A stretch of 64,000 nt of DNA from Cerasicoccus maritimus (GCA_031296935.1 JAVDPD010000016.1:1-64000); one strand, 5' to 3'; counted from the first letter of the stretch, positions 25,783 to 35,977 are shown. Notes: generated from the sequence alone by a model not told the origin. A program made the numbers and translations.

Positions 25783-27000
25783 CTACAAAGCCTGATTAAA
25801 GCGCTCATTGCGGCGCAGCATGGCGAACATCGCGCTGGACAGGAAAATGCAACCGGCGCTCAGCCAGCCCACGGCCGGCGGCGAAAAGGTGGTCAGCACG
25901 AGGTAGCCAATGAACGGCGCACCCACCCCGCGCAGTCCAGTCATCATTGTGTGCACGCTCATGTAAGCCGAGACTTTATCCAGCGGCGCAATTTTGGTGA
26001 CCCAGAGATTCCAGCCAATGCGGCCACCACCCATGCCCAGACCTAGCAGGACCGAGCCTACATAAACCACCCATAGGCTTGGGCCGTTGAAATACAAAAT
26101 CATGCCCAGAAAGAAGCAGCTATTCACACACAAGCGCCAGAAGATGAAGTTCATCCGGTCGAAAAGGGCGCCCCAAACTTTTGCGCTCAGTAGCCCGGCG
26201 ATTTGCGGGATGACCATCGTTGCGAGCAGGACTTGCTCGTTCGTGGCGTTGATGCCGTATTCGGGGTTGGCGAGGATTTCCACTCGGATGGGAATCGTCA
26301 TCAGGTTGGCAAACCCCATTATCATCCAACTGGCCAGCAGCCAGCCAAACAGGCGGTCACTCCAAGCCAGCTTGATACTACGCAGTGGGTTGCCTGTTTC
26401 CTTTTGTTGAAGTGGGCGTGAGGGGATGCGACGCACGAGTAGGGCATTGATCACGCAAGCGATGCCCATGCCGATGAGGATGGTGGGAAACCAGTCAAAC
26501 TTCCAGTCCAACAGCCGTGAACTGAGAAAGGAAAACGCTGCGCTGCTGCCTGAGCCAATCAGCAAAATAGTGGAGACGCGTTGCCCGCGCTCCTGTGGCG
26601 TATAGTTGTTTGAGTAGGCTTGGATCATCATTGGAGCCTGCTGGGCAAAGATAATGTAGGCCCCGACAAAGCAGGCCGTGAAGCCGATCAGGCTACCCGT
26701 GACGGACGAAAGCATCAGCAGGCCGCCGCAGATGATCAAATAGAACGCGACAATGCTGGTGGCGCGTGCGCCAGTCTTGCCCGCGATGGCAATGAAGATA
26801 GTGGTCAGCAGCAGCCCGATGAACGGCGCGGCATTGAGCAGGCTTTTAATGATGTCGACATTGCCGCCGGCATCAGCGCCAAATCCGCGAATTGCGATTA
26901 GCGTAGCAATGGCCGCAGTGGATTCACACACTCCATGAAAAGGGGCGCGCCAGATATCGTAGCGATAAGTTGTCGCTGCTCTGTCTGGGTTTGGGCTCAA
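25783..27000 (-). CDS. MFS transporter
   Basis: About 405 residues with roughly 12 membrane helices in two halves. An MFS-like loop between helices 2 and 3 is weak, and LLIGSGSSAAFSFLSSRLLDW and a late YVGSVLLGLGMGGGRIGWNLW segment are typical of sugar or drug permeases. The substrate cannot be deduced. The frame opens with TTG at 27000 (MSPNPDRAATTYRYDIWR). No ATG is nearby. It stands alone between convergent and co-directional unrelated genes. Confidence 0.85.
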   Translation of the reverse strand: MSPNPDRAATTYRYDIWRAPFHGVCESTAAIATLIAIRGFGADAGGNVDIIKSLLNAAPFIGLLLTTIFIAIAGKTGARATSIVAFYLIICGGLLMLSSVTGSLIGFTACFVGAYIIFAQQAPMMIQAYSNNYTPQERGQRVSTILLIGSGSSAAFSFLSSRLLDWKFDWFPTILIGMGIACVINALLVRRIPSRPLQQKETGNPLRSIKLAWSDRLFGWLLASWMIMGFANLMTIPIRVEILANPEYGINATNEQVLLATMVIPQIAGLLSAKVWGALFDRMNFIFWRLCVNSCFFLGMILYFNGPSLWVVYVGSVLLGLGMGGGRIGWNLWVTKIAPLDKVSAYMSVHTMMTGLRGVGAPFIGYLVLTTFSPPAVGWLSAGCIFLSSAMFAMLRRNERFNQAL

Positions 27001-27065
27001 GCGTCTAACGATGGGCCGAAGCGCTTTGCAGACAAACTAATTAGCTGATTTTTCCAAAACACGCC

Positions 27066-28487
27066 CTAGAAATCCACGATCCAGAATCCGCCTTGGGAGA
27101 CCTGTTCGGCTTGCTCGGCGGGTACCCAACGCTCGGCGTATTGCGGGCCCCAGGAGTCACTGATTGCGATTTCATCGGTTTCCGAATTGTAGCCAATGAT
27201 CATGCAGATGTGGGCGGTTTCTCGATTTGGTATGAGCTCAGGAGCGCTGCGTAATTTCTCCTTAAGTGCTTTCTTCCAAGCCTCGGCATTGTCGTACTGG
27301 CTGCGTGCCTGAGTGTTGCTGTTGGCCAGGTCGTTGAATTCCCGCGTCGAATAAAGCGTCCACAAAATAGGCTGACCGTCGTCGATGTATTTTGCGATGC
27401 TGCGTGCCTTGAGCTTGAATTGCTTGCGTTCCATTTCGCGGCCCGCACTTTTCAGGTAGCCTTCGGTGCCATTGATGAGATCGGACACGCGGGTGCCGCC
27501 ACCGATTTCCGTTTGTCCTGCCATCGCGAGCAAATACATATCTGCGCTGACGCCCATGTACCGCAACACGCGCTCCAGCGTTGCCGGCACGCAGTAGCCT
27601 TTGGGGCCTTGGTTGACCATAGGAATGTTCGTAATGACCACATCGCCATTGGTGCGTTTATCGAGGTTGGCTTTTGCCTGTTCGCGGAGGGCAGAGCTAG
27701 CGATGCGTTCGGGGCGCCCGCGGTTAGCTGCTTGTTCGGGCGGGATGATGCGCAGCGCAACGTACTCGCCATCTTGGACGGCGAGCGTGAAAACATGCCC
27801 GCTCCATTCCCAGATATGCAGGCGTTCCTTCAGATTACGTCCGGTGGCGGTGGTGAGCTGCTCAGGTTCGCCCAGTGCGGCAAGCTGCTTGCTAATGGTA
27901 TCGCCGTCGCGGGCAATGGCGTCGGCGATTTGTTTGATTGCCTCTTTGCCAATGACGGTGTCTTTGCTGATCGAGTCGCCCTTGTTGGCAAAGATGATCG
28001 AAATCATGTCCACCCTGCCATCTTTGCCGTAAAGCACCGAAGAGAACGGCCGTGCGCCAAACAGGCGGTCATTCGGCTTGTTATAAATGCGGTAGCTGGA
28101 CTGCGTGGCGGTTTGTGATTCCTGGGGCCAGCCGAGGCGCTGAGCAGCGTCGCCGGGGGCATCATCCCAGAGGTTGCCATCGGCAAAAAGTTCGGCACCA
28201 ACGATCTTATTGATTCGATTTAAATCATTGGCCGTGGCGATTTTTGCAGTGGGTGCCTCGGGCGTTTTCCACTGGCGGATGTAGTCTTGGTCGGCGGCGG
28301 AAAGCTTGTTGAGCGGCAGGCTGAATTCCAGGCCGTCACTTCGTTTGATGGTCACGCTGTCACCAGAGTCATAACTAACAATTTCGGCTTCCATCGTGCG
28401 GCCTTGTGTGTCGGTAAATGTCCGCGCCTGTAGGGGCGGTGCCAGCGAAATGCTAGTTATGATTGTCAGCAACAGGGGGGATTTCAT
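27066..28487 (-). CDS. Secreted C39-like cysteine peptidase-fold protein with N-terminal SHD1-like domain
   Basis: 473 residues. Signal peptide (KSPLLLTIITSISLAPPLQA), then an SLA1-homology-like repeat (RTFTDTQGRTMEAEIVSY, later SLPLNKLSAADQDYI), a middle domain of about 170 residues, and a papain-like C39 domain. In the last, QGPKGYCVPATLERVL supplies the oxyanion Gln and nucleophilic Cys, HICMIIGYNSE the His, and ISDSWGP the Asp/Asn. So the catalytic set is complete. Targets are unknown. Confidence 0.85.
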   Translation of the reverse strand: MKSPLLLTIITSISLAPPLQARTFTDTQGRTMEAEIVSYDSGDSVTIKRSDGLEFSLPLNKLSAADQDYIRQWKTPEAPTAKIATANDLNRINKIVGAELFADGNLWDDAPGDAAQRLGWPQESQTATQSSYRIYNKPNDRLFGARPFSSVLYGKDGRVDMISIIFANKGDSISKDTVIGKEAIKQIADAIARDGDTISKQLAALGEPEQLTTATGRNLKERLHIWEWSGHVFTLAVQDGEYVALRIIPPEQAANRGRPERIASSALREQAKANLDKRTNGDVVITNIPMVNQGPKGYCVPATLERVLRYMGVSADMYLLAMAGQTEIGGGTRVSDLINGTEGYLKSAGREMERKQFKLKARSIAKYIDDGQPILWTLYSTREFNDLANSNTQARSQYDNAEAWKKALKEKLRSAPELIPNRETAHICMIIGYNSETDEIAISDSWGPQYAERWVPAEQAEQVSQGGFWIVDF

Positions 28488-28584
28488 CTTGCCTGAATCG
28501 TCGCGAGAGATGTTTCTCTTGGCAAGGTTTGTACTAAATTGAGATGCGATAAATCATCCTCGTAATGATTACTTGATCGACAGT

Positions 28585-29769
28585 TTACTGTGCTTGTGGC
28601 TTTTCAAGCCAAGGCTCGACCAGACTCAGGTAATCGGGGCCTGGGACGATGACTTCGTCGCCAGGATTCGGTTTGCCCTGCGCGACCCAGAAGCCAGCCG
28701 AGCGACCATCCTGCTCACCCGAGGGCAGGAGCACGCCGGTGGTTTCCAGCTCATAATTGCGTGTTACCATAGGCATGTTCGCGCGGATGTAACGCGTTTG
28801 CAGCCAGCAGACTGCGATCTCGCGATCCATATCCACAGAGACGAGTTTGCCGATGGACATGTTGGGCGTTGGGTTGATCGGGGCTTCCTCCACCCAGTCT
28901 TCAGGGTTGAATTTTTCAACCACGATTTTTTCTGGCGGCTTCGGTGCGCTGATTCGCTTGCCGCGGTTTTTGCTGGAGTAGAAATTGCGGGTGTTGCTTT
29001 CAGCCTCTTGTTGCAAGTAGCGCTGAAATTCCGGGCTCTGCTTGAGGGCTTCCATCTCTGCGGCGGTCAGTGGCTTATTCAGATCGATGACGACTTCGTT
29101 CTCGCCGACTTCTTCTTCCTCTTCGGAACCAAAGAGGAAATCAAATAAGCCGCCGCTTTTCTTTTCCTCGGTCTTGGCATTATCCGTTGGCGCCTCGGCT
29201 TCTGTGGTTTCATCTGCTGCCTCCTGCGCGGCGAGCAGGCCTGAGAAATCCGGGCCCTCGGGGGCTATGGATGCGGGATGTCGATTGGTTGCGGGCGCTT
29301 GCTGGGCGGGCATGCTCGCGCCTGCTTTTACCTTCACGCGGAAAAAGGGGACCATGGTTTCCGCTTGGCCTTCGCCGGTGCTGATCTTGCGCAGACCGAT
29401 GGGAATGAGCTCAATTTCAGACGGTAAATTCGTAACGGACTGCTTGGTTTCTGGGTCGACGATGTCGCCATCGATAATCGTCACGACTTCCGGCCAGTTG
29501 CCTCTGGGTGGTGGGGGCGCCGTTGAGGTGGCGGGTGCATTGGAGGCTGTCACACTGGTGTCGGGCACCTCATAGGTTCGGCCATCAGTGGTCTGGACGA
29601 CTTGCCCGTTGACGATCGTTTTATAGCCCTTGGTGAGGTAGCCTGGCCCGATGAGCATGACTTCCTCTGGTCGTGGTTCGTCGTCTTCTTGCGCGCACAG
29701 TGGCCCTGCCCAAATGGTGAGGGCAAGTGTGGCGATGGCGGTGGCGCGCACGGGTAATTGGGGAAACAT
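28585..29769 (-). CDS. Secreted hypothetical protein with acidic low-complexity middle
   Basis: 394 residues. Signal peptide ending GPLCAQ. Residues about 60-175 are globular, with short repeats about an adjustable value (TIVNGQVVQTTDGRTYEVPD, IIDGDIVDPETKQSV). Residues about 175-230 are Ala/Glu/Pro-rich with a run of Glu. The C-terminal 120 residues contain WVEEAPINPTPNMSIGKLVSVD and a possible fold ending PGDEVIVPGPDYLSLVEPWL. Not recognised. Probably periplasmic or outer-membrane associated. Confidence 0.7.
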   Translation of the reverse strand: MFPQLPVRATAIATLALTIWAGPLCAQEDDEPRPEEVMLIGPGYLTKGYKTIVNGQVVQTTDGRTYEVPDTSVTASNAPATSTAPPPPRGNWPEVVTIIDGDIVDPETKQSVTNLPSEIELIPIGLRKISTGEGQAETMVPFFRVKVKAGASMPAQQAPATNRHPASIAPEGPDFSGLLAAQEAADETTEAEAPTDNAKTEEKKSGGLFDFLFGSEEEEEVGENEVVIDLNKPLTAAEMEALKQSPEFQRYLQQEAESNTRNFYSSKNRGKRISAPKPPEKIVVEKFNPEDWVEEAPINPTPNMSIGKLVSVDMDREIAVCWLQTRYIRANMPMVTRNYELETTGVLLPSGEQDGRSAGFWVAQGKPNPGDEVIVPGPDYLSLVEPWLEKPQAQ

Positions 29770-29848
29770 AAGCAGCTCAGCTTAGGTCACTGCGACAGCG
29801 GAATCAAGCAAGGGTGTTGTTTGGAAAGTATAAATTCCCAAGCACTGC

Positions 29849-32800
29849 CTACGCCTTTTTCCACTCATGCATGGCGCTGTAAACGACGGGCACTACGAAC
29901 ACGGTGATCAGCGCCACCAGCATACCACCCACGGTCGGGATCGCCATGGGGATCATCACGTCCGAGCCGCGGCCGGATGAGGTTAGCACCGGCAGGAGGG
30001 CGAGGATCGTCGTAGCGCTCGTCATACAGGCTGGCCCGATGCGACGGTTGGCGGCTTCGAGCACGGCCTCGCGGACACTGGCCTTGTCTTTGGGCTCGTC
30101 TTTAAAACGCTCCTGAAGGTAGGTGCCCATGAGCACGCCGTCGTCCGTGGCGATGCCAAACAGCGCCAGGAAGCCGACCCAAACCGCAACGCTCAGGCTG
30201 ACCGGTTGCACTTGGAAAATCTCCCGCATGTGCCAGCCTAAGAGGTTCACGTCGAGAAACCACGGCTGGTTGTAGAGCCAGATTAAAATGAACCCGCCGG
30301 ACCACGCCACGAACACGCCGCTGAAGACCAAGAAGCTCATCGCCACGCGCTTGAACTGCATGTAGATCAGCAGGAAGATGCACAGCAGCGCTACGGGCAG
30401 CACGAGGCGCATGCGCTCCATTGCGTGCACCTGATTTTCGAACGTGCCAGTGACGCGGAAATAGGCACCAGCTGGTAGCGCAAACGCGCCTTCGGCCTGC
30501 CGGTTGTCAAGGATCTCCTCAGTGGTCTGGGCGACATCCACTTCGCTGTAGCCAAGCTCGATGTCGAAGATCACATACGCGGTCAGGAATGAATTTTCGC
30601 TCTTGATCGACTGCGGGCCGCGCACGTATTCGATCGTCGCAACCTGCTCCAGCGGGATCTGTGCGCCGTCTGAAGTGGGGATTAAAATTTCGCGCAAGCT
30701 CTCCTCGTTGTTGCGCAGTTCGCGCGGATAACGCACGCGAACGGGGTAACGCTCGCGGCCCTCGACGGTGGTGGTGATCGTCTTGCCGCCCACAGCGACT
30801 TCAATGATATCGTTGAGGTCCTTGACGGCCAGCCCGTAGCGCGAAAGCTCCTCGCGGTTGGGCGTGATTTCCAGGTAGGGCTTGCCGACGACGCGGTCCG
30901 CAAACACGCTACTCGGACGAATGCCGGGAATGTCCTGAAGCTGCTCTTCGAGCGTGAGCGCGGCTTGTTCGAGTTCTTCCAAATTTCCCGCAAATACCTT
31001 AATGCCCATTGGCGAGCGCATGCCGGTTTGCAGCATCACCAGGCGCGTTTCGATCGGTTGCAGTTTGGGCGCTGAGGTGACGCCGGGCATCTGCGTAACG
31101 CTTGCAATTTCGTCCCAGATATCGTCCGGGGTTTTGATTTCGTCGCGCCATTGGCGGACGAGTTCACCGTCTTCATTGCGGACGTACTCGGGCTTGTAAT
31201 TGATGATCGTCTCGACCATCGAGACCGGTGCCGGGTCCAGTGGGCTGTCCACACGGCCGATTTTACCCACCACGCTATCAACCTCTGGAATGCCCTTGAT
31301 GGCGCGATTTTGCAGGGAAAGAATTTCCGTCGTCTCACCAATCGAGGCGTGGGGCATCGTGGTTGGCATGAAGAGGAAGGAGCCCTCGTCGAGCGCGGGC
31401 ATGAACTCTTTTTGCAGGCCGGGGAACATGCCGCGTAGCGGTCCAGGGCCGCCTAGCCAGCACATGCCGCCCAAGGCGATGATCGCCACGACACCGATTA
31501 AAAATGGCGCTTTGAAGCGCAGCAGCACGCTGAGGATCGGGATATAAAAATAAACCAGGGCTCGAAAAAATAACAACACGCCGCCGACTACGACGAAGAC
31601 GAAGAGCGCATTGCCTACGGTGTGTGTGGGCCCGAGTGGTTGCCAGGTGGCGGATAAAAACAAGGCGACGACGAGTGCAATTGCGCCGTTGAGCAACAGG
31701 GTGGGCCAGGGCAGGTTGCGCGAGAAAAAGCTGCGCTTGCTGGGCGTGGCTTCCTTAGGCTGATTGGCGGCGCGCAGCAAGATCAGCGCGAGCACGGGCA
31801 CCAGCGTGAGGCTCACGATGACACTCGCAATCAGTGCGTAGGTTTTCGTGAACGCAAGCGGCTGAAACATTTTGCCCTCGGCGCCCGTCATGAAGAATAC
31901 CGGCAGGAAGCCGATCACGGTTGTCATGACGGCGGTCAGCACCGCGCTGCCGACCTCGCTGCTGGCCTCCCAGACGATCTGCAAACGAGGTGCGCCGGTG
32001 GTGTCCTGATCGAGCTTTTCCTGTATGTTGCCGCAAAGCACGATACCCATATCGACCACGGTGCCGATTGCGATGGCGATGCCCGCCAATGCGACAATGT
32101 TCGCGTCGACGCCGGTCACCTTCATTGCGATAAAGGTGATCAGCACCGCGAGTGGCAGTACCGACGAAATGATGATCACGCTGCGCAGGCGCCAGACGAG
32201 GAGGATGATCACCAGCACTGTGACGAGCACTTCGAGGCTCAGCGCGTCTTCGAGTGTGCCGAGGGTTTCGAGGATCAGCCCGGTTCGGTCATAAAATGGC
32301 ACGATGGTCACCTGACTGACCGTGCCGTCATCGAGCGTTTTGCTTGGCAGGCTACGGGAAATATTCTCCACCTTCGCGTGGATGTTTTTAATGACCTCCA
32401 GTGGGTTCTCGCCATAGCGTGCTGTCGCGACGCCGCCCACAGCCTCGTGGCCATCCTTGTCGAGCACGCCGCGACGCAGTGCGGGGCCACGTTCGATTTC
32501 GGCAACTTGGTCTAGCGTAATCGGCGCTCCGGCGTGAGCTTTGACGACTGTCTGGCGCAGGTCTTCCAGTGACTGGACCCAACCCAGCCCGCGGATCACA
32601 TACTCGACTTTATTGACCTCAATGGTGCGCGCACCGACTTCGTCGTTGGAGTTGTTGACCGCGCTGTAGATGTCGTCGAGCGTGATGTCGTAGGCGCGCA
32701 TGGCGTCGGGATCGACATCGATCTGGTATTCATTGACGTAGCCGCCGATGGAGGCGACTTCAGAGACGCCGTCCGCGCTCTGCAAAGCATAGCGCACGAT

Positions 32801-33340
32801 CCAGTCTTGAATGCTGCGCAGCTCCTGCGGGTCCCAGCCTCCGGCCGGGTTGCCCTCGGGATCGCGGCCCTCAAGCGTATACCAATAGACTTGGCCGAGG
32901 CCAGTGGCGTCCGGGCCGAGCGTTGGTTGGACATCGCTGGGCAAAGCGCCGGGGGGGAGGCTGTTGAGTTTTTCCAGGATGCGGCTGCGCGCCCAATAGA
33001 AATCCACCGAGTCGTCGAAGATGATGAAGATCGTGGAAAACCCGAACATGCTGTTGCTGCGGATCGCCTTGACGTCAGGCAGGCCGAGAAGCGCAGTGGT
33101 CAGCGGGTAAGTGATCTGGTCTTCGATGTCTTGCGGCGAACGACCGGACCATTCGGTGAAGACGATCTGCTGGTTTTCACCAATGTCGGGAATAGCGTCC
33201 ACCCCCACCGGGTTACGAGTGAGGCCGGGAATTTCCCAGTCAAACGGCGCGACTGTCACGCCGCCGACTGCGAGCATGAGGGCGATGATGCCGACGACGA
33301 GCCGGTTATTCAAACACCAGTGGATGAGCGCGTTAATCAT
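29849..33340 (-). CDS. cusA: Heavy-metal efflux RND permease (CusA/CzcA family)
   Basis: 1163 residues, slightly longer than the usual 1040-1050 because of an insertion after helix 6 (around residues 530-620). Inner-membrane proton antiporter pumping Cu/Ag or divalent metals out with CusB and an outer-membrane channel. Family signs: NPVGVDAIPDIGENQQIVFTEW near the start, the ANIVALAGIAIAIGTVVDMGIVLCGN segment in helix 4 with its charged residues, and GIATDDGVLMGTYLQ in helix 10. Follows its adaptor gene by 12 bases. No CusC-like channel gene is nearby. Confidence 0.95.
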   Translation of the reverse strand: MINALIHWCLNNRLVVGIIALMLAVGGVTVAPFDWEIPGLTRNPVGVDAIPDIGENQQIVFTEWSGRSPQDIEDQITYPLTTALLGLPDVKAIRSNSMFGFSTIFIIFDDSVDFYWARSRILEKLNSLPPGALPSDVQPTLGPDATGLGQVYWYTLEGRDPEGNPAGGWDPQELRSIQDWIVRYALQSADGVSEVASIGGYVNEYQIDVDPDAMRAYDITLDDIYSAVNNSNDEVGARTIEVNKVEYVIRGLGWVQSLEDLRQTVVKAHAGAPITLDQVAEIERGPALRRGVLDKDGHEAVGGVATARYGENPLEVIKNIHAKVENISRSLPSKTLDDGTVSQVTIVPFYDRTGLILETLGTLEDALSLEVLVTVLVIILLVWRLRSVIIISSVLPLAVLITFIAMKVTGVDANIVALAGIAIAIGTVVDMGIVLCGNIQEKLDQDTTGAPRLQIVWEASSEVGSAVLTAVMTTVIGFLPVFFMTGAEGKMFQPLAFTKTYALIASVIVSLTLVPVLALILLRAANQPKEATPSKRSFFSRNLPWPTLLLNGAIALVVALFLSATWQPLGPTHTVGNALFVFVVVGGVLLFFRALVYFYIPILSVLLRFKAPFLIGVVAIIALGGMCWLGGPGPLRGMFPGLQKEFMPALDEGSFLFMPTTMPHASIGETTEILSLQNRAIKGIPEVDSVVGKIGRVDSPLDPAPVSMVETIINYKPEYVRNEDGELVRQWRDEIKTPDDIWDEIASVTQMPGVTSAPKLQPIETRLVMLQTGMRSPMGIKVFAGNLEELEQAALTLEEQLQDIPGIRPSSVFADRVVGKPYLEITPNREELSRYGLAVKDLNDIIEVAVGGKTITTTVEGRERYPVRVRYPRELRNNEESLREILIPTSDGAQIPLEQVATIEYVRGPQSIKSENSFLTAYVIFDIELGYSEVDVAQTTEEILDNRQAEGAFALPAGAYFRVTGTFENQVHAMERMRLVLPVALLCIFLLIYMQFKRVAMSFLVFSGVFVAWSGGFILIWLYNQPWFLDVNLLGWHMREIFQVQPVSLSVAVWVGFLALFGIATDDGVLMGTYLQERFKDEPKDKASVREAVLEAANRRIGPACMTSATTILALLPVLTSSGRGSDVMIPMAIPTVGGMLVALITVFVVPVVYSAMHEWKKA

Positions 33341-33352
33341 CAGGCGAGTCGG

Positions 33353-35284
33353 CTATTGGTAGTCATCCCAGCGGGCTTCCTGGGTATTCCACACGGCGAG
33401 GACTTCGCCGCAGGTGAGCATGTCGGGGCCGAAATACGGATTGGTGACGTCGGGCGTATTTTGCAGCCAGCGTGCACCCGTGTCGCCGTAGACCATCGGG
33501 CAGTGCATCAGGTAAAGCGGTTCATCGCCGCGCCATTTAAAGGTCTGCACTAAGGCGATGAGTGATTCAGAGAGGGCATCGATGTTGTTCGCGCGGTTGG
33601 CCTGGGCGTCCTGCGCAATGGTCTGCGCGCTGCTTTGGCCGGTGGCCTGAAATTCCATGAAAATGGGCATCTCTTCATCGGAAAGGCCCATCATGGGGAT
33701 CGCCTTGATCTGCGCGGCGACTCGCTCCGCCTGGGCTTGGGCGTTTACGAATGAATTGGTGTCGTAATCACTTTCCAAGGTAAAGTAGCTTTGCAGCGTT
33801 GAGCTGAGCGCGGCGTTAAACTTGTCGCTGGCATCGAATTGTAGCGGGATTTTTTTATGCAGTGAGTAAATGTCGACTGGCTCGCTTTGGGCGGTGTCAT
33901 CGCTTTGCTCGTGCTGGTCCATTGCCATGCCTTCGTCGGATGGATTCATCATGCTGGGCTTGGCCTTGATCTGCAATTCGCTGTCGAGGCGGAATGCGCC
34001 ATTGGTAACCACGACATCGCCTTCCTTGAGGCCACTTTGCACGACAAAGTAATCACCTGCACGTGGCCCGAGATTGATCGCCCGTCCGGTGAACTCGCCT
34101 TCGCCGGTTTTTAGATATACCACTGCGCGGGCGCCGGTGCGGAGGACCGCAGAAGCAGGGACAATAAGCGGCGGCTCGCCGGGCTCGTAGGCGGCGTAGC
34201 CCAGTTGTTCTGCGGGCTCGAGCGCCATGCCGCAGATTGGACAGTCACCGGGCTCGTCGGAGAAGATCTCGGGGTGCATCGGGCTAATCCACTTGCCCGC
34301 AAACTCCGGTGCGATGACTTTACCGCCGTCGCCTAGATGGGCCTCAACCTTGCCCCGCACAAACATGCCCGGGCGCAGCTTGCCAGTGGGGTTGTCCACA
34401 TTGACGCGGACTTTAATCGTGCGCGTTTCGGGATCGAGCATCGGCTGGATGAAGGCGATGGTTCCGCCGAACGTCTCTCCGGGAAATGCCTTGGCGCGAA
34501 TCTCGACGTGTTGTCCGTAGCGCAGCCAGGGAAGATCGGTTTCGTAGGCGTCGAAATGGACCCAGAGTTTGGACAGATCCGTGACTTCAAACATGCGGCC
34601 GCCGGCGCCAACGAAGTCGCCTTCGCGCACGTCTAGCTTGGTGACGACGCCGCCGGCAGGGGAGTCGATGCGCACGCGGTGAACCGGCTTGCGTGTGCTG
34701 TCGATGAGGTCGATTTGATCCTCGGGAATGTCCCACAGGCGCAGGCGCTCCTTGATGCCCTCGGCGGACGTCGCATCGCTGTCGTAACGCAAAGCTCCGA
34801 TGAGCTCACTTTGGGCCTCGACGAGCTCGTCACTATAGATTTCGGCAAGGTGCTCGCCCTTGCGCACTTGGGTGCCAACAAAATTTACAAACAGCCGCTC
34901 GATGCGGCCGGGGAAGCGGGCGGTCACGGTGGCCACGCGTGTGTCATCTGGGGCTATCACGCCAAAGAGGTCAATGGTGCGCTCCACCAACTCACGCTTG
35001 ACCACAGAGGTTTGGATGTCGGCCAGGGCCTGGGCCGCCTCGGAGAGTGACAGCGCACGCGGATCGGCGGCGTCACCTGACTTCATGGGGATCAGGTCCA
35101 TGCCGCAGATTGGGCAATCTCCCGGTTTATCCTGCTGGATTTGCGGATGCATGGAGCAAGTCCAGATCGTTGGTTTGGCCCCCGCAGATTCCGAATTCGG
35201 GGTGTTCTGGCCGCCGCAACCGCTAAAGGTGGCTACAGCAATGCAGGCTAAGCCCGCGATGAAGAATTGAGTGGCTCGATTCAT
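33353..35284 (-). CDS. cusB: RND periplasmic adaptor lipoprotein with two heavy-metal-binding domains and a DUF3347 tail (CusB-like)
   Basis: 643 residues, longer than usual CusB. Lipobox FSGC near residue 23. Two heavy-metal-binding modules: WTCSMHPQIQQDKPGDCPICGMDLIP near the N-terminus and a second, WISPMHPEIFSDEPGDCPICGM, in the middle, each with the Cys/His/Met ligand pattern of copper adaptors. Between them is the barrel-sandwich adaptor core. The C-terminal 130 residues are a DUF3347-type copper-binding domain ending near MHCPMVYGDTGARWLQ. ATG 35284 is chosen over the longer frame because it creates the lipoprotein signal. Same operon as cusA. Contains palindrome copy 4. Confidence 0.93.
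   Translation of the reverse strand: MNRATQFFIAGLACIAVATFSGCGGQNTPNSESAGAKPTIWTCSMHPQIQQDKPGDCPICGMDLIPMKSGDAADPRALSLSEAAQALADIQTSVVKRELVERTIDLFGVIAPDDTRVATVTARFPGRIERLFVNFVGTQVRKGEHLAEIYSDELVEAQSELIGALRYDSDATSAEGIKERLRLWDIPEDQIDLIDSTRKPVHRVRIDSPAGGVVTKLDVREGDFVGAGGRMFEVTDLSKLWVHFDAYETDLPWLRYGQHVEIRAKAFPGETFGGTIAFIQPMLDPETRTIKVRVNVDNPTGKLRPGMFVRGKVEAHLGDGGKVIAPEFAGKWISPMHPEIFSDEPGDCPICGMALEPAEQLGYAAYEPGEPPLIVPASAVLRTGARAVVYLKTGEGEFTGRAINLGPRAGDYFVVQSGLKEGDVVVTNGAFRLDSELQIKAKPSMMNPSDEGMAMDQHEQSDDTAQSEPVDIYSLHKKIPLQFDASDKFNAALSSTLQSYFTLESDYDTNSFVNAQAQAERVAAQIKAIPMMGLSDEEMPIFMEFQATGQSSAQTIAQDAQANRANNIDALSESLIALVQTFKWRGDEPLYLMHCPMVYGDTGARWLQNTPDVTNPYFGPDMLTCGEVLAVWNTQEARWDDYQ
34034..34050. repeat. 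17-bp palindrome copy 4 (ACTTTGC-ACG-ACAAAGT)
   Basis: Inside the adaptor gene; one arm mismatch. A weaker look-alike lies at 33770-33786. Confidence 0.6.
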
Positions 35285-35340
35285 CAGAATGATTTGTCGC
35301 AGAAATTGAATCCTGCTTACAGCTGTAGCGCAAACTTTTG

Positions 35341-35889
35341 TTAGGCCTCGAGTTTCTCGGTGAGGCCGTCGAGTGCGCTGCTGAAATTGCTGAGATCCTG
35401 GCAAAGCGCACTGATGCGGTGACGGAGATCGGCATCGGTGATGCTGGGCCCCTCGAAATGTTTGCCAGTGGCGTAAACGAAGCGGGGGACGATCACGGAG
35501 CGGAAATCGAGCATGAGGCTATTGGCAACTGCCATGACGGACATGTAGCTGCTGTCGCCGCCCGCGGCGCAGAGGAAGCCGACGACCTTGCCGGTCCAGT
35601 GGCGACCGGTCAGCTCAAGCATATTCTTGAGCGCGGCGTTGACGTCGTAGTTGTAAATGGGAGTGGCAATGAGGATACCCTTGGCGGCCTTTATCTTCTC
35701 CGCGATGAGCGAGACGTTCTCATGGCCGTAGGCGGCACCGCCATCGCAGAGCGGGAGCTCGCTTTCCGCCAAGTCGAGCCATTCGGCGTTGGCAAGGTCT
35801 TCTTGGGCGGCGCGCGCCATGATGCGGCTGCGGCTGCCAGGATTCAAGCTGCAAGAAATAATCAGTAGGGGGACATTATCATCACTCAT
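35341..35889 (-). CDS. NADPH-dependent FMN reductase family protein
   Basis: 182 residues, flavodoxin-like fold. LIISCSLNPGSRSRIMARA is the FMN phosphate loop, ILIATPIYNYDVNAALKNMLELTGR the GTPxYxxxxxxxLKN motif, and VVGFLCAAGGDSSYM the third flavin-contacting loop. Likely supplies reduced FMN or reduces quinones or metals. Start at ATG 35889 (MSDDNVPLLI); the longer frame adds a low-quality leader. Its position behind FecR and ahead of the metal pump may be coincidental. Confidence 0.88.
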   Translation of the reverse strand: MSDDNVPLLIISCSLNPGSRSRIMARAAQEDLANAEWLDLAESELPLCDGGAAYGHENVSLIAEKIKAAKGILIATPIYNYDVNAALKNMLELTGRHWTGKVVGFLCAAGGDSSYMSVMAVANSLMLDFRSVIVPRFVYATGKHFEGPSITDADLRHRISALCQDLSNFSSALDGLTEKLEA

Positions 35890-35950
35890 AGCTGGAGCGT
35901 GCTTTCCTTTACGCTGAGTGTCAACTGCCTTGGGCGGATTACCACTCAAC

Positions 35951-35977
35951 AAAAAACCCCGGCGTGTGCCGGGGTTT
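35951..35977 (-). terminator. Rho-independent terminator after the FecR gene
   Basis: 10-base-pair stem AAACCCCGGC / GCCGGGGTTT around GTGT. Read on the minus strand it ends in six T. Confidence 0.88.

Noticed and set aside
33770..33786. ACTTTCCAAGGTAAAGT, a ninth possible copy of the 17-bp palindrome
   Set aside because: The inner arm bases differ from the consensus (C for G and T for C), so it was not counted.
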